Translations under genes and position numbers: made by a program
Notes under the pieces: model-generated
What the model saw: only the letters and a program-made list of their open reading frames with translations
Database searches by the model: none
What the model was told of the DNA's origin: nothing
From: Doris montereyensis
Taxonomy: Eukaryota; Mollusca; Gastropoda; Nudibranchia; Dorididae
Reading direction: 5' to 3'
DNA length: 64,000 nucleotides
Assembly (NCBI GenBank): GCA_037039925.1
Contig: JAXRKP010000688.1
Location: forward strand, 1 to 64,000
In this document: one piece after another, positions 54,448 through 60,659 of the stretch
Layout of the letters: every line of letters begins with the position of its first letter
How positions within the stretch are numbered: the first letter of the stretch is position 1

Positions 54448-56265
54448 TCGATTACCAGACATCAAGGAACAGGAATTAAATAAGTAGAGGCCATTCAAGG
54501 ACAACAAAATAATACCTAAAATTGTGTTTAGAAATAATATTTACTATGAAAACACGATAATAATATATACATGTCTGATAACATTGGGTTTTTACTTAAA
54601 TCGCTGCCCTTTTCTTTGTATTTCTTGTTCATGTATTTAATTGTAATGCTCTTATAATAAATATTATTTTGAAATTTTAAAGGGGGTGATAAAGTTCAGG
54701 GTTTTTATTCAGAGCTTGTCCCCATCCCTGATTATTACAATGCATACACATACAGTACATGGAGATAAATAATTTATTTACATGGAACAAAAAGAACAAA
54801 CAAAGTTATCATAATTAAAAACGTTTACACAAGTATTGTGGAGCACCCGCACACATATACCACAGCCAACCCACAACATCCACACATCATTCACACTCTT
54901 ATCAGCCTCCTCCATGCCACACATTCATTCCTATTAATTACGTCCTTTTTGTGCCGCCAATTTAACTTCAATGTGAAGCGCTGTCGCTTTCTGGGCCGAC
55001 CACGGGACGTCACAGGCGGCAAGTTGACAGACAATTCTAAATAAATAGCATTTTTTCTCTCTCAGGTATTCTTCTTCATTCTTGCAAATAGTCACTTCAT
55101 TTAAACATCTAGATGTACGGTAGATCTGATGATGATTTTATTTTGTTATTATTTGACAATTTCACTAGACTATTTCCCCCTGGATATGACAAATTACAAA
55201 GAATATGGTGGATGGGAACGATTCACCATTAGATCTAGATTCTAGATATATCTAGATCTAGATGTGACTTGCGGGTTGCGTGATTTGATATACTACACTA
55301 TAGTCTACAGATCTCTCTCTCGCATAAAATATAACATGATGATGATGCCTTCTATCTTTCTTGGCAATACATCCGATAATAATGACAAATAGCATTTTTT
55401 CTCTCTCAGGTATTCGTCATTATTGCAAATAGTCACTTTGTAGTTCTCGATTTTGAGACAAAAAAATGGTTTCATCATGGTTACTTTTTAGGCTGTCATT
55501 ATTCGGACCCGTGTCCCAATAGCGTGGGTGTTTCTTCGGACCCGCGTGTCCCAATAGTGGGGGTTTTATTCGGACCCGGGTTTTTATTGGGACACACAGA
55601 GATCTAGAATCTATGTCTAAAAATATATTTTTTAGAGAATTGAAGTTGAAGACACGTAATTTCAGTTTCAATTGTAGCGAAGCAAGGCCATCTTGATGGC
55701 CTTGATTTAAGTCGACTTCTATTTCTAGCGGTCATATTTCGTTCCGGAAAAAAAGTAAACGAAACCTTTCATACCTTCCGGTGAACTCATTTTCGGGAGC
55801 ACGGGTGTGATTTTTATTACCCATTTTAAGTATTTTTAATAGGTAAATATCCCAGTAGGTGCTACACTACGTTATTAATGTTATGGAGTAGGCTACCGGG
55901 AAAGTTATTGGATTTTGGGACATGGGTGGTACCAGCACTTAAACAATAGATCTAATAATATTGTTCTGGGCATGCACGGTTTACTTCTTACCATCTAGAT
56001 CTAGATCTAGATCCCCTCATCCAGTTCAAGTGTACTGTAAGGCAATACATAAACCAATTGACATCATGTCCATAATTCAAAGTTTGTATCTGGAACTTGA
56101 TTCTAGATCTAAATTCTTTATGTCGAACTTACTTGCTGCAGGCGACGCACTGGCATTGAGGGCACCAACAGGGGATTGAGTATGAACTGAACGTGACAGG
56201 CATCTTATGCTGTCAGACAGAGATCTGGACGCTCCCGACGAAATTTTGGAAATATGAGACAGCAT
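31431..56265 (-). CDS. NFS1: NFS1, mitochondrial cysteine desulfurase (13 coding exons, complete)
   Basis: PLP-dependent class V aminotransferase-fold enzyme that takes sulfur from L-cysteine as an enzyme persulfide for Fe-S cluster assembly, working with ISD11, ACP and ISCU in the mitochondrial matrix. The 13 exons sum to 1383 nt: 460 residues, close to human (457). Residues 1-45 are Ser/Arg-rich with few acids, as in a mitochondrial presequence. After [11 protein letters not shown] come [41 protein letters not shown] (about 233-238) and [12 protein letters not shown], with the PLP lysine near 261. Next are [18 protein letters not shown], the catalytic-loop SSGSACTSA with cysteine near 384, and [12 protein letters not shown]. 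The end is WTQH. All splice phases match and there are no breaks. The start ATG at 56265 has an in-frame TGA nine bases upstream. Introns hold LINE, piggyBac and SINE material. Confidence 0.98.
32680..32872 (-). repeat. tRNA-derived SINE, family A
   Basis: Minus strand: AGTGGCATCAGTAGCTGAGT, GGTTAGGCTGCCGGACCTGA, GGTTTGAATCC, TGTTCCTTGGGAAAGACGCG. It starts 55 bp beyond NFS1 exon 12, inside intron 12. Confidence 0.8.
32927..33016 (-). CDS. NFS1: NFS1 coding exon 12
   Basis: Acceptor CCCATAG, donor ATGAG|GTATGA, 90 nt. Encodes [20 protein letters not shown] and QHVKRLREM. Confidence 0.97.
33270..33330. repeat. Dispersed repeat R1 fragment
   Basis: TTGTCCACCATGTGCGGCTA, TCTCAGGGTGAAC matches the core of the R1 family. 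In NFS1 intron 11. Confidence 0.6.
34030..34112. repeat. Dispersed repeat R1 tail fragment
   Basis: AAGAGGAAAGGGCAAGATGA followed by GGAAAGAAGTGGGGCCTATC, AGTACCAGCCA matches the R1 tail. In NFS1 intron 11. Confidence 0.55.
34210..34293 (-). CDS. NFS1: NFS1 coding exon 11 (catalytic cysteine)
   Basis: Acceptor TATGCAG, donor ATCAG|GTTTTT, 84 nt. Encodes [20 protein letters not shown] and DLAHSSI. The Cys in SACTSA carries the persulfide; the loop is split by the intron after SSG. Confidence 0.97.
34670..35290. repeat. Tandem array, ~32 bp unit, NFS1 intron 10
   Basis: About 17 copies of GGGCATAAAGATTGTCTAGA, TTTAGATCTAAT, with several truncated copies. The AGATCTAA part relates it to the TCTAGA hexamer sequence common in this genome. 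Confidence 0.92.
35418..35670. mobile_element. MITE family M1 copy
   Basis: Left end ATAGTGTGCCTAAGTTACAA, TTACG; internal GAATTCAAAGTTTCATCATA and GGAAGCCTGATTTCCATTTA; right end AAATGGACATAGGTGCACTA, TTCAAATGACCGCTTCAAA. A diverged copy of the element at 28720. Confidence 0.7.
35715..36275. repeat. Interspersed repeat family R2, copy 2 (inverted)
   Basis: Reverse-complement match of 16395-16930 over about 540 bp with scattered substitutions and indels; same conserved [18 protein letters not shown] block at the far end (36200-36240). In NFS1 intron 10. Confidence 0.8.
36753..36834 (-). CDS. NFS1: NFS1 coding exon 10
   Basis: Acceptor CCACAG, donor GGGAG|GTATTT, 82 nt. Encodes [20 protein letters not shown] and VALSSG plus two bases of Ser, the first half of the catalytic loop. 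Confidence 0.97.
37150..37440. repeat. Tandem repeat, ~65 bp unit, at the LINE 5' end
   Basis: Three to four copies of CCTGCTGCCTTGCAGGCGGG, TCTTGGTTGACCAAAGACTA, AGGGAATTAATCCTGACAGA, AAATAAC. They lie directly upstream of the LINE coding part, as 5' UTR monomers of non-LTR elements often do. Confidence 0.85.
37440..39240 (+). mobile_element. Non-LTR retrotransposon (LINE) 5' part: endonuclease and start of RT, broken
   Basis: Plus-strand frames give an AP-type endonuclease: [20 protein letters not shown], then a frame change and [14 protein letters not shown] text, [20 protein letters not shown] with the catalytic [25 protein letters not shown], and past another break [11 protein letters not shown] linker follows ([20 protein letters not shown]) and then RT-finger text such as [27 protein letters not shown]. 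Several frameshifts and stops make it inactive, and the RT core is missing. It resembles the RTE/CR1-type 'endonuclease-reverse transcriptase' elements common in invertebrates. Antisense to NFS1, in intron 9. Confidence 0.88.
39241..40061. other. NFS1 intron 9 remainder
   Basis: Between the 5' LINE fragment and exon 9. Short open frames (for example 39608-39889) have no recognisable domain. Confidence 0.4.
40062..40167 (-). CDS. NFS1: NFS1 coding exon 9
   Basis: Acceptor TTTCAG, donor CCCAG|GTAAAT, 106 nt. Encodes [20 protein letters not shown] and [15 protein letters not shown]. It lies between two LINE fragments that run in the opposite sense. Confidence 0.94.
40290..40930 (+). mobile_element. 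LINE 3' part: RT C-terminal tail
   Basis: Frames give [74 protein letters not shown], the typical post-RT tail of the same class of element, then decayed sequence with QRWMHRTKW. Same orientation as the 5' part but separated from it by NFS1 exon 9. In intron 8. Confidence 0.82.
41135..41500. repeat. Tandem array, ~39 bp unit, NFS1 intron 8
   Basis: About nine copies of TATTATATATACATCTTTAT, TGTTATTATTAACTCTAAG with variable TA-repeat length and one copy lacking TGTTATT. Confidence 0.92.
41575..41705 (+). repeat. tRNA-derived SINE, family A (5' head on plus strand)
   Basis: GTGGCATCGGTGACCGAATG, ATTAGACTGCCGGAATGGGA, TCCCGGGTTCGAATCCTAGC then TATGTTCCTTGAGAAAGACA. Box A and box B are clear, but the two ends cannot pair as an acceptor stem, so this is a SINE, not a tRNA gene. 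Confidence 0.8.
42515..42795 (-). repeat. tRNA-derived SINE, family C
   Basis: Body TTTTGCCCAGACTGCCTTGG, AAACAGCCAAGGGATACTTA; head in reverse GGCGGGGATTGAACCCACAA, TCTTTGGGTTGAGAGGCTGA, CACCTTGCCTCTAAACTACA. It ends about 55 bp before NFS1 exon 8. Confidence 0.8.
42850..43007 (-). CDS. NFS1: NFS1 coding exon 8
   Basis: Acceptor TTTATAG, donor ATGGAG|GTATGT, 158 nt. Encodes [53 protein letters not shown]; nearly identical to mammalian NFS1. Confidence 0.98.
43200..43350. repeat. Dispersed repeat R1, fuller copy
   Basis: TTGTTTCATTGAAAATTACC, CTGTTCACCATATACGGTTA, TTTCAGGGTGAAATTAGAGG, AAGCAGCAGGATGAAAGATA … GGAAAGAAGAAGGGCCTACC, CACCCGCCAACCGCCCA. The most complete copy; it defines the family's extent at about 150 bp. 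Confidence 0.8.
43640..43890 (-). repeat. tRNA-derived SINE, family D
   Basis: Minus strand: GATGAGCAAGTGGTTAAAAG, GCATTGTACTGTGACCCAGA, GGTACTAGGTTCAAGCCCCA (box B), then TTATTCCTTGGGCAAGAAAA, TTTACCCCATTTATTCACTT and a tail ending ACACCTTTCGGTGTCTTCAT. Single copy in this window; its central CCTTGGGCAAG motif resembles that of family A. Confidence 0.6.
44053..44187 (-). CDS. NFS1: NFS1 coding exon 7 (PLP lysine)
   Basis: Acceptor ACCAAAG, donor AAAAG|GTGACT, 135 nt. Encodes [44 protein letters not shown]. The SGHK lysine forms the internal aldimine with PLP. The acceptor lacks a strong pyrimidine run next to AG but fits phase and homology. Confidence 0.95.
44440..47260 (+). mobile_element. 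piggyBac-type DNA transposon, inactivated
   Basis: Plus-strand fragments in order: an acidic N-terminus ([20 protein letters not shown]); [39 protein letters not shown]; then [91 protein letters not shown]; and a C-terminal cysteine-rich [33 protein letters not shown]. The three catalytic aspartates of the DDE_Tnp_1_7 fold can be placed in SIDERM, DNFY and VDRSD. At least four frameshifts or stops (for example after 46246, 46450 and 46525, and near 46715) disable it. TTAA-flanked inverted repeats were not resolved. In NFS1 intron 6. Confidence 0.9.
47261..48600. other. NFS1 intron 6 remainder
   Basis: AT-rich, no exon or recognisable protein. The piggyBac right end probably lies in this stretch but was not delimited. 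Confidence 0.4.
48645..48738 (-). CDS. NFS1: NFS1 coding exon 6
   Basis: Acceptor TTCCAG, donor ATAG|GTACAC, 94 nt. Encodes [20 protein letters not shown] and [11 protein letters not shown]. Confidence 0.97.
48880..49108 (-). repeat. tRNA-derived SINE, family A
   Basis: Reverse orientation: AAGCAGAACAGGTGATAATA, ATCACCTCCTGGACGGACAC, CTTGTGCTTGTACCCATTTG, CACCAGGACTGGGTGGGG, and the head GACGTCAGCAGCCGAGGAGC, TAGGCTTTCAGAC on the minus strand. In NFS1 intron 5. Confidence 0.75.
50143..50241 (-). CDS. NFS1: NFS1 coding exon 5
   Basis: Acceptor ACATAG, 99 nt. Encodes [20 protein letters not shown] and [13 protein letters not shown]. The donor GCG|GTTCGT is weak, but it is the only site nearby that joins exon 6 in frame and keeps the human spacing. 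Confidence 0.93.
50445..50590 (-). repeat. tRNA-derived SINE, family C (5' part)
   Basis: GGCAGGGTTTGAACCCGCGA, CTTTTGGGTTGAGAGGCCGA, CACCTTACCTCTGAACTACA in reverse. In NFS1 intron 4. Confidence 0.78.
50935..50998 (-). repeat. SINE family A 3' fragment
   Basis: CGCTATCCCAAAGCGGAACA, GGTAACACTAGTCACCTCCT, GACCAGGATGCTAG matches the distal part of family A only. Confidence 0.55.
51115..51385 (-). repeat. tRNA-derived SINE, family B
   Basis: AAGATGGATTTATAGTCTGC, CACACAAGTGCAGGCTCACC, GACTGTACATCATTTAGCAG, TGAGGAAAGTAGAGTGAAGT and the head in reverse (GTGTTGTCGTGATTACAAGC). It ends about 30 bp from NFS1 exon 4. Confidence 0.78.
51416..51553 (-). CDS. NFS1: NFS1 coding exon 4
   Basis: Acceptor TTTGCAG, donor CAGACG|GTGAGT, 138 nt. 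Encodes [46 protein letters not shown]; the SGATESNN cofactor-binding motif is intact. Confidence 0.97.
52065..52195 (-). repeat. SINE family C, deleted copy
   Basis: CTCTGGGTTTTTGGTAGGAT then TTTTGGCTGAGAGCCTGACA, CCTTGCCTCTGGACTACCGA, GTCCCCC; much of the body is missing. In NFS1 intron 3. Confidence 0.65.
52377..52493 (-). CDS. NFS1: NFS1 coding exon 3
   Basis: Acceptor TATACAG, donor AGAAAG|GTGATG, 117 nt. Encodes [20 protein letters not shown] and [19 protein letters not shown]. Confidence 0.97.
52847..52929 (-). CDS. NFS1: NFS1 coding exon 2
   Basis: Acceptor TCCATAG, donor CCTTTG|GTATGT, 83 nt. Encodes [20 protein letters not shown] and AQATTPL, the start of the enzyme core. Confidence 0.96.
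53500..53597 (+). repeat. LINE-type 3' tail remnant
   Basis: TGTAAAGCGCTCTGAGGTTG … GTGCTAAAGAAATGTATTTT followed by (ATT)n. Such GTAAAGCGCTTTGAG … TATTATTATT ends are typical 3' termini of animal CR1/L2-type LINEs and dependent SINEs. Confidence 0.55.
53895..54130 (-). repeat. tRNA-derived SINE, family B, truncated
   Basis: TATGGATTTCTAGTTTGTGC, AAGTGCAGGCTCACTGACTG, TATATCATGTATCCTCAAGC, AGGCCATTTCAATCAAAGTC. The tRNA-like head is replaced by a GA tract at 54131. Confidence 0.65.
54131..54170. repeat. (GA)n microsatellite
   Basis: About 20 GA units. Confidence 0.95.
54205..54300. repeat. Dispersed repeat R1 copy
   Basis: TTGTTTCATTCAAATTTACC, CAGTCCACAATGGGGATGAT, CTCAGAGTGAATTAAGAGGA, AACAGCAAGATAAATGATCT, ACCAGCAACACC. 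In NFS1 intron 1. Confidence 0.7.
54360..54442. repeat. (GA)n microsatellite
   Basis: About 40 GA units. Confidence 0.96.
55050..55445. repeat. Direct repeat pair, NFS1 intron 1
   Basis: AAATAGCATTTTTTCTCTCT, CAGGTATTC … TTGCAAATAGTCACTT occurs at about 55042-55100 and again at 55388-55439, 345 bp apart. Confidence 0.7.
55500..55605. repeat. Short tandem, ~42 bp unit
   Basis: Three copies of TTCGGACCCGTGTCCCAATA, GCGTGGGTGTT, with the last carrying an inverted TATTGGGACACAC arm. Confidence 0.7.
56133..56265 (-). CDS. NFS1: NFS1 coding exon 1 (mitochondrial presequence)
   Basis: ATG at 56265; [44 protein letters not shown]. Rich in Ser and Arg with one Asp, typical of a matrix-targeting peptide. 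Donor GCAGCAA|GTAAGT, phase 1. Confidence 0.93.
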
Positions 56266-56499
56266 TTTGAGCAATCACAATGGATGAGTGTAAAAGTCAG
56301 ACTGTATAGACCTTAAACGGTTTCTTCTGCAATTGTCCAGATCTAGCTCTCAATTTGACTCCTTCGTCCTGTGTCAAGGACAGGTTTGTTGCATAAGATT
56401 CAACTTTTGCAGTGTTAGTAGGCCCTAGTGTGTTGCTTTTTTTCCGCAGTTTATCCGGTTAGACATTTTATTCCATTTGAAGTGAGAGAAATATCCAAC
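56266..56499. promoter_or_regulatory. Shared divergent promoter of NFS1 and PFDN4
   Basis: The 234 bp between the two start codons must hold both 5' UTRs and both core promoters, unless one gene uses an upstream non-coding exon. No TATA box at a sensible spacing is visible. AACATGGCGAC over the PFDN4 start resembles the YY1-type motif often found at start sites of housekeeping genes. The arrangement is seen directly; promoter function is inferred. Confidence 0.6.
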
Positions 56500-56520
56500 A
56501 TGGCGACTACCATGAAAAAC
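56500..56520 (+). CDS. PFDN4: PFDN4 coding exon 1
   Basis: ATG at 56500; encodes Met-Ala-Thr-Thr-Met-Lys-Asn, matching the family start. Donor AAAAAC|GTTAGT, phase 0. It lies 234 bp from the NFS1 start on the other strand. Confidence 0.85.
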
Positions 56521-59500
56521 GTTAGTTACCAATGAAACGAATAACTTTTTATTCTTTTTGATGTCCAGAAACACATTTTTCCTTGCAGGCTGTTCATCAG
56601 TGTTATCCTGTCGTAACCAAGACTGTTATTAACACTAGGACCAAAAGCTAGGTTTAATATCTAGAGTAGATCTAGATCTATATCTAGACAGTGAGACTAA
56701 GACTTGAATTTAATAACTCGGACGGGTCGGTACCGGTACGGGTGGATCTAGTGATTGAGCAGCCCTTCGGCCTCGATGATCTAGAATCTACATGTACATC
56801 TAGAGCTACATAGTTTTAATTCAGTATGAAAAATAGTATTATTAGGTGTCAAACAAGTTAGATCTATTTATTGCATAAAACACGTCTTCATTAAACAGAA
56901 AGAAAGAGAGATTGTGTCTTTCTTAAAGTTATACTAGAGTGAAGTCCCGGCACTCGCACACTAACGGTCGGAAGGGGCATGTCACTCTTGTAACTTAAGC
57001 TCTTTGTGCTTGATCCTGAATTTGATGCTACCATATTTAAGAGTTATCTTTTCCTGAGCGAGAGGTGGCGTGTCGAGCCCATAGTGTGATTGACTTTCGC
57101 ACACGACCCTTTTCGCACGACCATTATGGTTCCCCCCATCTCGCACAGCAAACTGAAGTTGCCTGAAGTCGCACAACCTGTGCTCCGGCACTCGCACAGT
57201 CTCAAAGTGCACTGTAAATGACCCTGATTTATGATCAAATCCAAAGTTTTGATACAATTTAGCTCAGTTAAAAGCTTTGAGAGTTGTTTCATTGCTAACA
57301 ATGGCTAACTCACCCCCAAAACAGTTCTGTAACCCTCTCACAATTAATTTACTCACAATTAATTTACTCACAATTAATTTACTCATGTCACACAGCTAGC
57401 GCCAGCAGTTACCCACTCACTCTCTGACACCTTAATTAAAACACATGATGTCGCACAGACAGCACCAGCAGTCACACACTGTAGTGTAAAACAGAAGAGC
57501 TGAGAAACAAATGTTGGATATATAAAAGTCATGATTTTATTTATGATAATACTTAACAACTTTCACAAACATGTTATTTTCTCAATCTCATTCATGCTCA
57601 TCCCTTGCAAACTTGCATCCTTCAGACAACCTATGTGAAACCACCTCCCACAAACGCAGCCAATCCATTCACAAAATTCACTGTCTTTCTCACCAACTCA
57701 GAATATTTTATATTCTTTAGGCGAGATTTTATAGTTGAAGTCATTTCTGAAAGTGAAAGATTTGTTAATCAGTTTTGTTACTCAAAAATTAAAATATGAA
57801 CTCTCTTTCTCTCTCTCCAGCAAAACGTAGTTTAAAAGCCCCACAAAAAATAGCCGTAGTCAGCATCGTATTATGCTTTACTACTCAATTTACTCAAATT
57901 TGAGTGAGAGTTGGGCGCTGTGCGACTAGTGGCACTCCTATAGAAAACTGATCCCCCTTTCGCACAGTCCCATAAACAGCATAATAGCTACGAACACGCG
58001 GCATTCCAAGGCATAGTTAAATATAGAAGGGATTTTCCAGTCATTCTCAACAACAAAAACTAAATATAGAATTATTCCCATAATTCCATATCACTAAGTA
58101 AAGTTGCAGGTCCCACTGGCGAAAAATAAAAATGGCGGATATTCTTACTTATTTCTCGATTCGCGAAGATTTTCTTGTAAAAAATATAGCAGATAAGGAC
58201 GTGTCGTCTCAAAAATAGGTAGGAAGCGAAGGGAAAGGATAACTGTGTATGTGCGATACGTGGTATGGGAAAACATCGTAATTTCGGTAACAATCGACGC
58301 GAAAGCACGAAGTGTGCGAGAGATGTGCGAGTACTGGCGACTTGACTCTAGTTATAGGCCTAGATCTAGATCTAGTGGTGTCAAAGAAAGCATGCAGTGA
58401 ATTTCAGGTATGCACGGCAATCAAAGGGAAAGAATAAAGGCAAAGCAAATCGTAAATGAGGCAAAATACAAAAAAACAAACATACCATAACGATTACCCT
58501 TGAGTCAGTCTGTGTTGTGCCCAAGATAAAAAGGGAGATAGAGGAGACACAGAATACAGGGACTGCGCTCCCATTGGTCTATCGCAAACCCTCTCCCCTT
58601 TTTTCCCTCTTTCTCTTTGTTTGTGTGTCTCTCTATATATATTTCTGCCTCTTTCTCTCCCTCTCTCTCTCTCCTTATTTCCAGACCTGCCAATCTCCCG
58701 ATATGATAGAGAAACTCCCAATTTCAATGCCCTGTTCCCGACATCCCGTACATGCCGACATTTTCCGAAAAACGGTTAAGAGAATATAATTCACAAAGCG
58801 AACATTGCGTCACTGGCACACGACCAAGAATTTTCAGTTATGCCTCTTGACTGAAAAACATAACTTACGCTGTCTCTCTCTATTTCTCTGTCTCTCTCTC
58901 TATCTGTGTGTGTATCTCTCTCTCTTTCTCGCTCTCTCTCCGTCTCTGTATCTCTGTGTCTCTCTTTGCATCTCTATCTCTCCATTTGTCTCTGTCTGTC
59001 TCTCTTCTATCTTTGCGTCCTCTCTCTCTCTCCATCTCTATCTGTGTGTGTATGTGTCTCTCTCTATCTTTGTCTCTCTTTGTTGCTCTCTGTCAGTCTC
59101 TCTATCTCTATCTGCGTGTGTGTGTGTCTCTCTCTCTGTCTTTCCCTCTCTCTCTTTTGGTTTCTATAGCGTGATGCGAAACAGGTGATTATAATTACCT
59201 CCTGGACAGGACGCAATTTTAACACAGGTGTTTACTCTGAGCTCTTGAACCTTATTTGACTTCGCACCAAATGAAAGAGAAACTGGAAACTGTAAACAAC
59301 TTGACGGCTGCAGCAGTAACTAGCTTTAAATTTTCTGAATGGTCGAAAATACAGACTAAATATTCAGCGCAAAATGTAGGGGGTGTGTCTGCCCGCTTGG
59401 GGCCCTTGAACATTGACTGCGACATCCACTGTATTAGGGAAATTTGGACATTCCTTGGTACCAATCAACCAATCAAAACGCCGTGTCGGATTAGCGGACA

Positions 59501-60582
59501 TTATCAAAGCTTGTCGTGGAACACTGCTGCAACTGGAGGCAACCTCTCTCTTTTTTTAACTCAAACTTTTTTCCTTAGTTATATCCTTTGGGTCAGACTG
59601 GAAATTCTTCTAATTCTAATCCATCATATTAATACATTTAACACTAATACATCATGTTATAGAAATACATTGCCTTCATCAGAGATGATTTGTAAGTACC
59701 ATTACCATTGCTACTCTTCAGGCCGATGCACAAGTAACCTTTGAGGATCAGCAAAAAATCAACAAGTTTGCACGTTTCAACTCCAGACTGCTGGATATCA
59801 AAGAGGAACTGTCTACAAAAGAGGTTGGTTTTTATTTTATGTCTGTCTAGTTGTCCAATATATGGCTACCGTTACTTAGAATGTCTTTCTGTCAATTTTA
59901 TCTAGAGTAAACTTTAATTTTGGCTTTGCTTATTCTATAAAATAAGTTATGGATATTTATATTTATATTATATGCATAAAGGTTTCACAAAATGGTCCAT
60001 CCCCATTTTCTTTTTCAAAATATACATGTTATATTTTTTACAAGTGTTATATACCATTAAAGCTTAGAACATGCTTTCTTTAAGAGATAGCAAAGGACTG
60101 TGGAGCAAGTAAATTAGCTTTTAAAAGTCATGTTTTCAGTCAAGGGCATAACTGTGAAAATTCTATCCAACGCTACGTAATGTTACGTGAACTGCTCGCG
60201 TCCGTCGACCGAGGTTTCCCTGGCGTTTATTTATGATAACGCTTGGGCATCTGGTTTGGAGAGTTTCCTGACTTTTCCCTAGTTCTCAATAAGATGTGAA
60301 GTCTGTGTTTGTGTTTCCCGACACCTCGGGCGTGGAGTCGACGGCCGGTGCCTTACCGTTGATCAGATGACTCGCGCGATCCGGATCGTGTGGATGATGA
60401 AAATGAAACCAATGCCTTTTGTCCCGTTTTTTGTAAAATTCTGTGATTGTACGCCTTTATACTATCCTTATTACGTGTTACGGGTTTATCGTGTGTACCA
60501 TTCTGCTCAAACTGGTACGGTAAACTTCACGACTTATAATTTTAACGAGTGAGGATGCGATAGTAAAGACCGATATTTGCCA

Positions 60583-60659
<77 letters not shown>

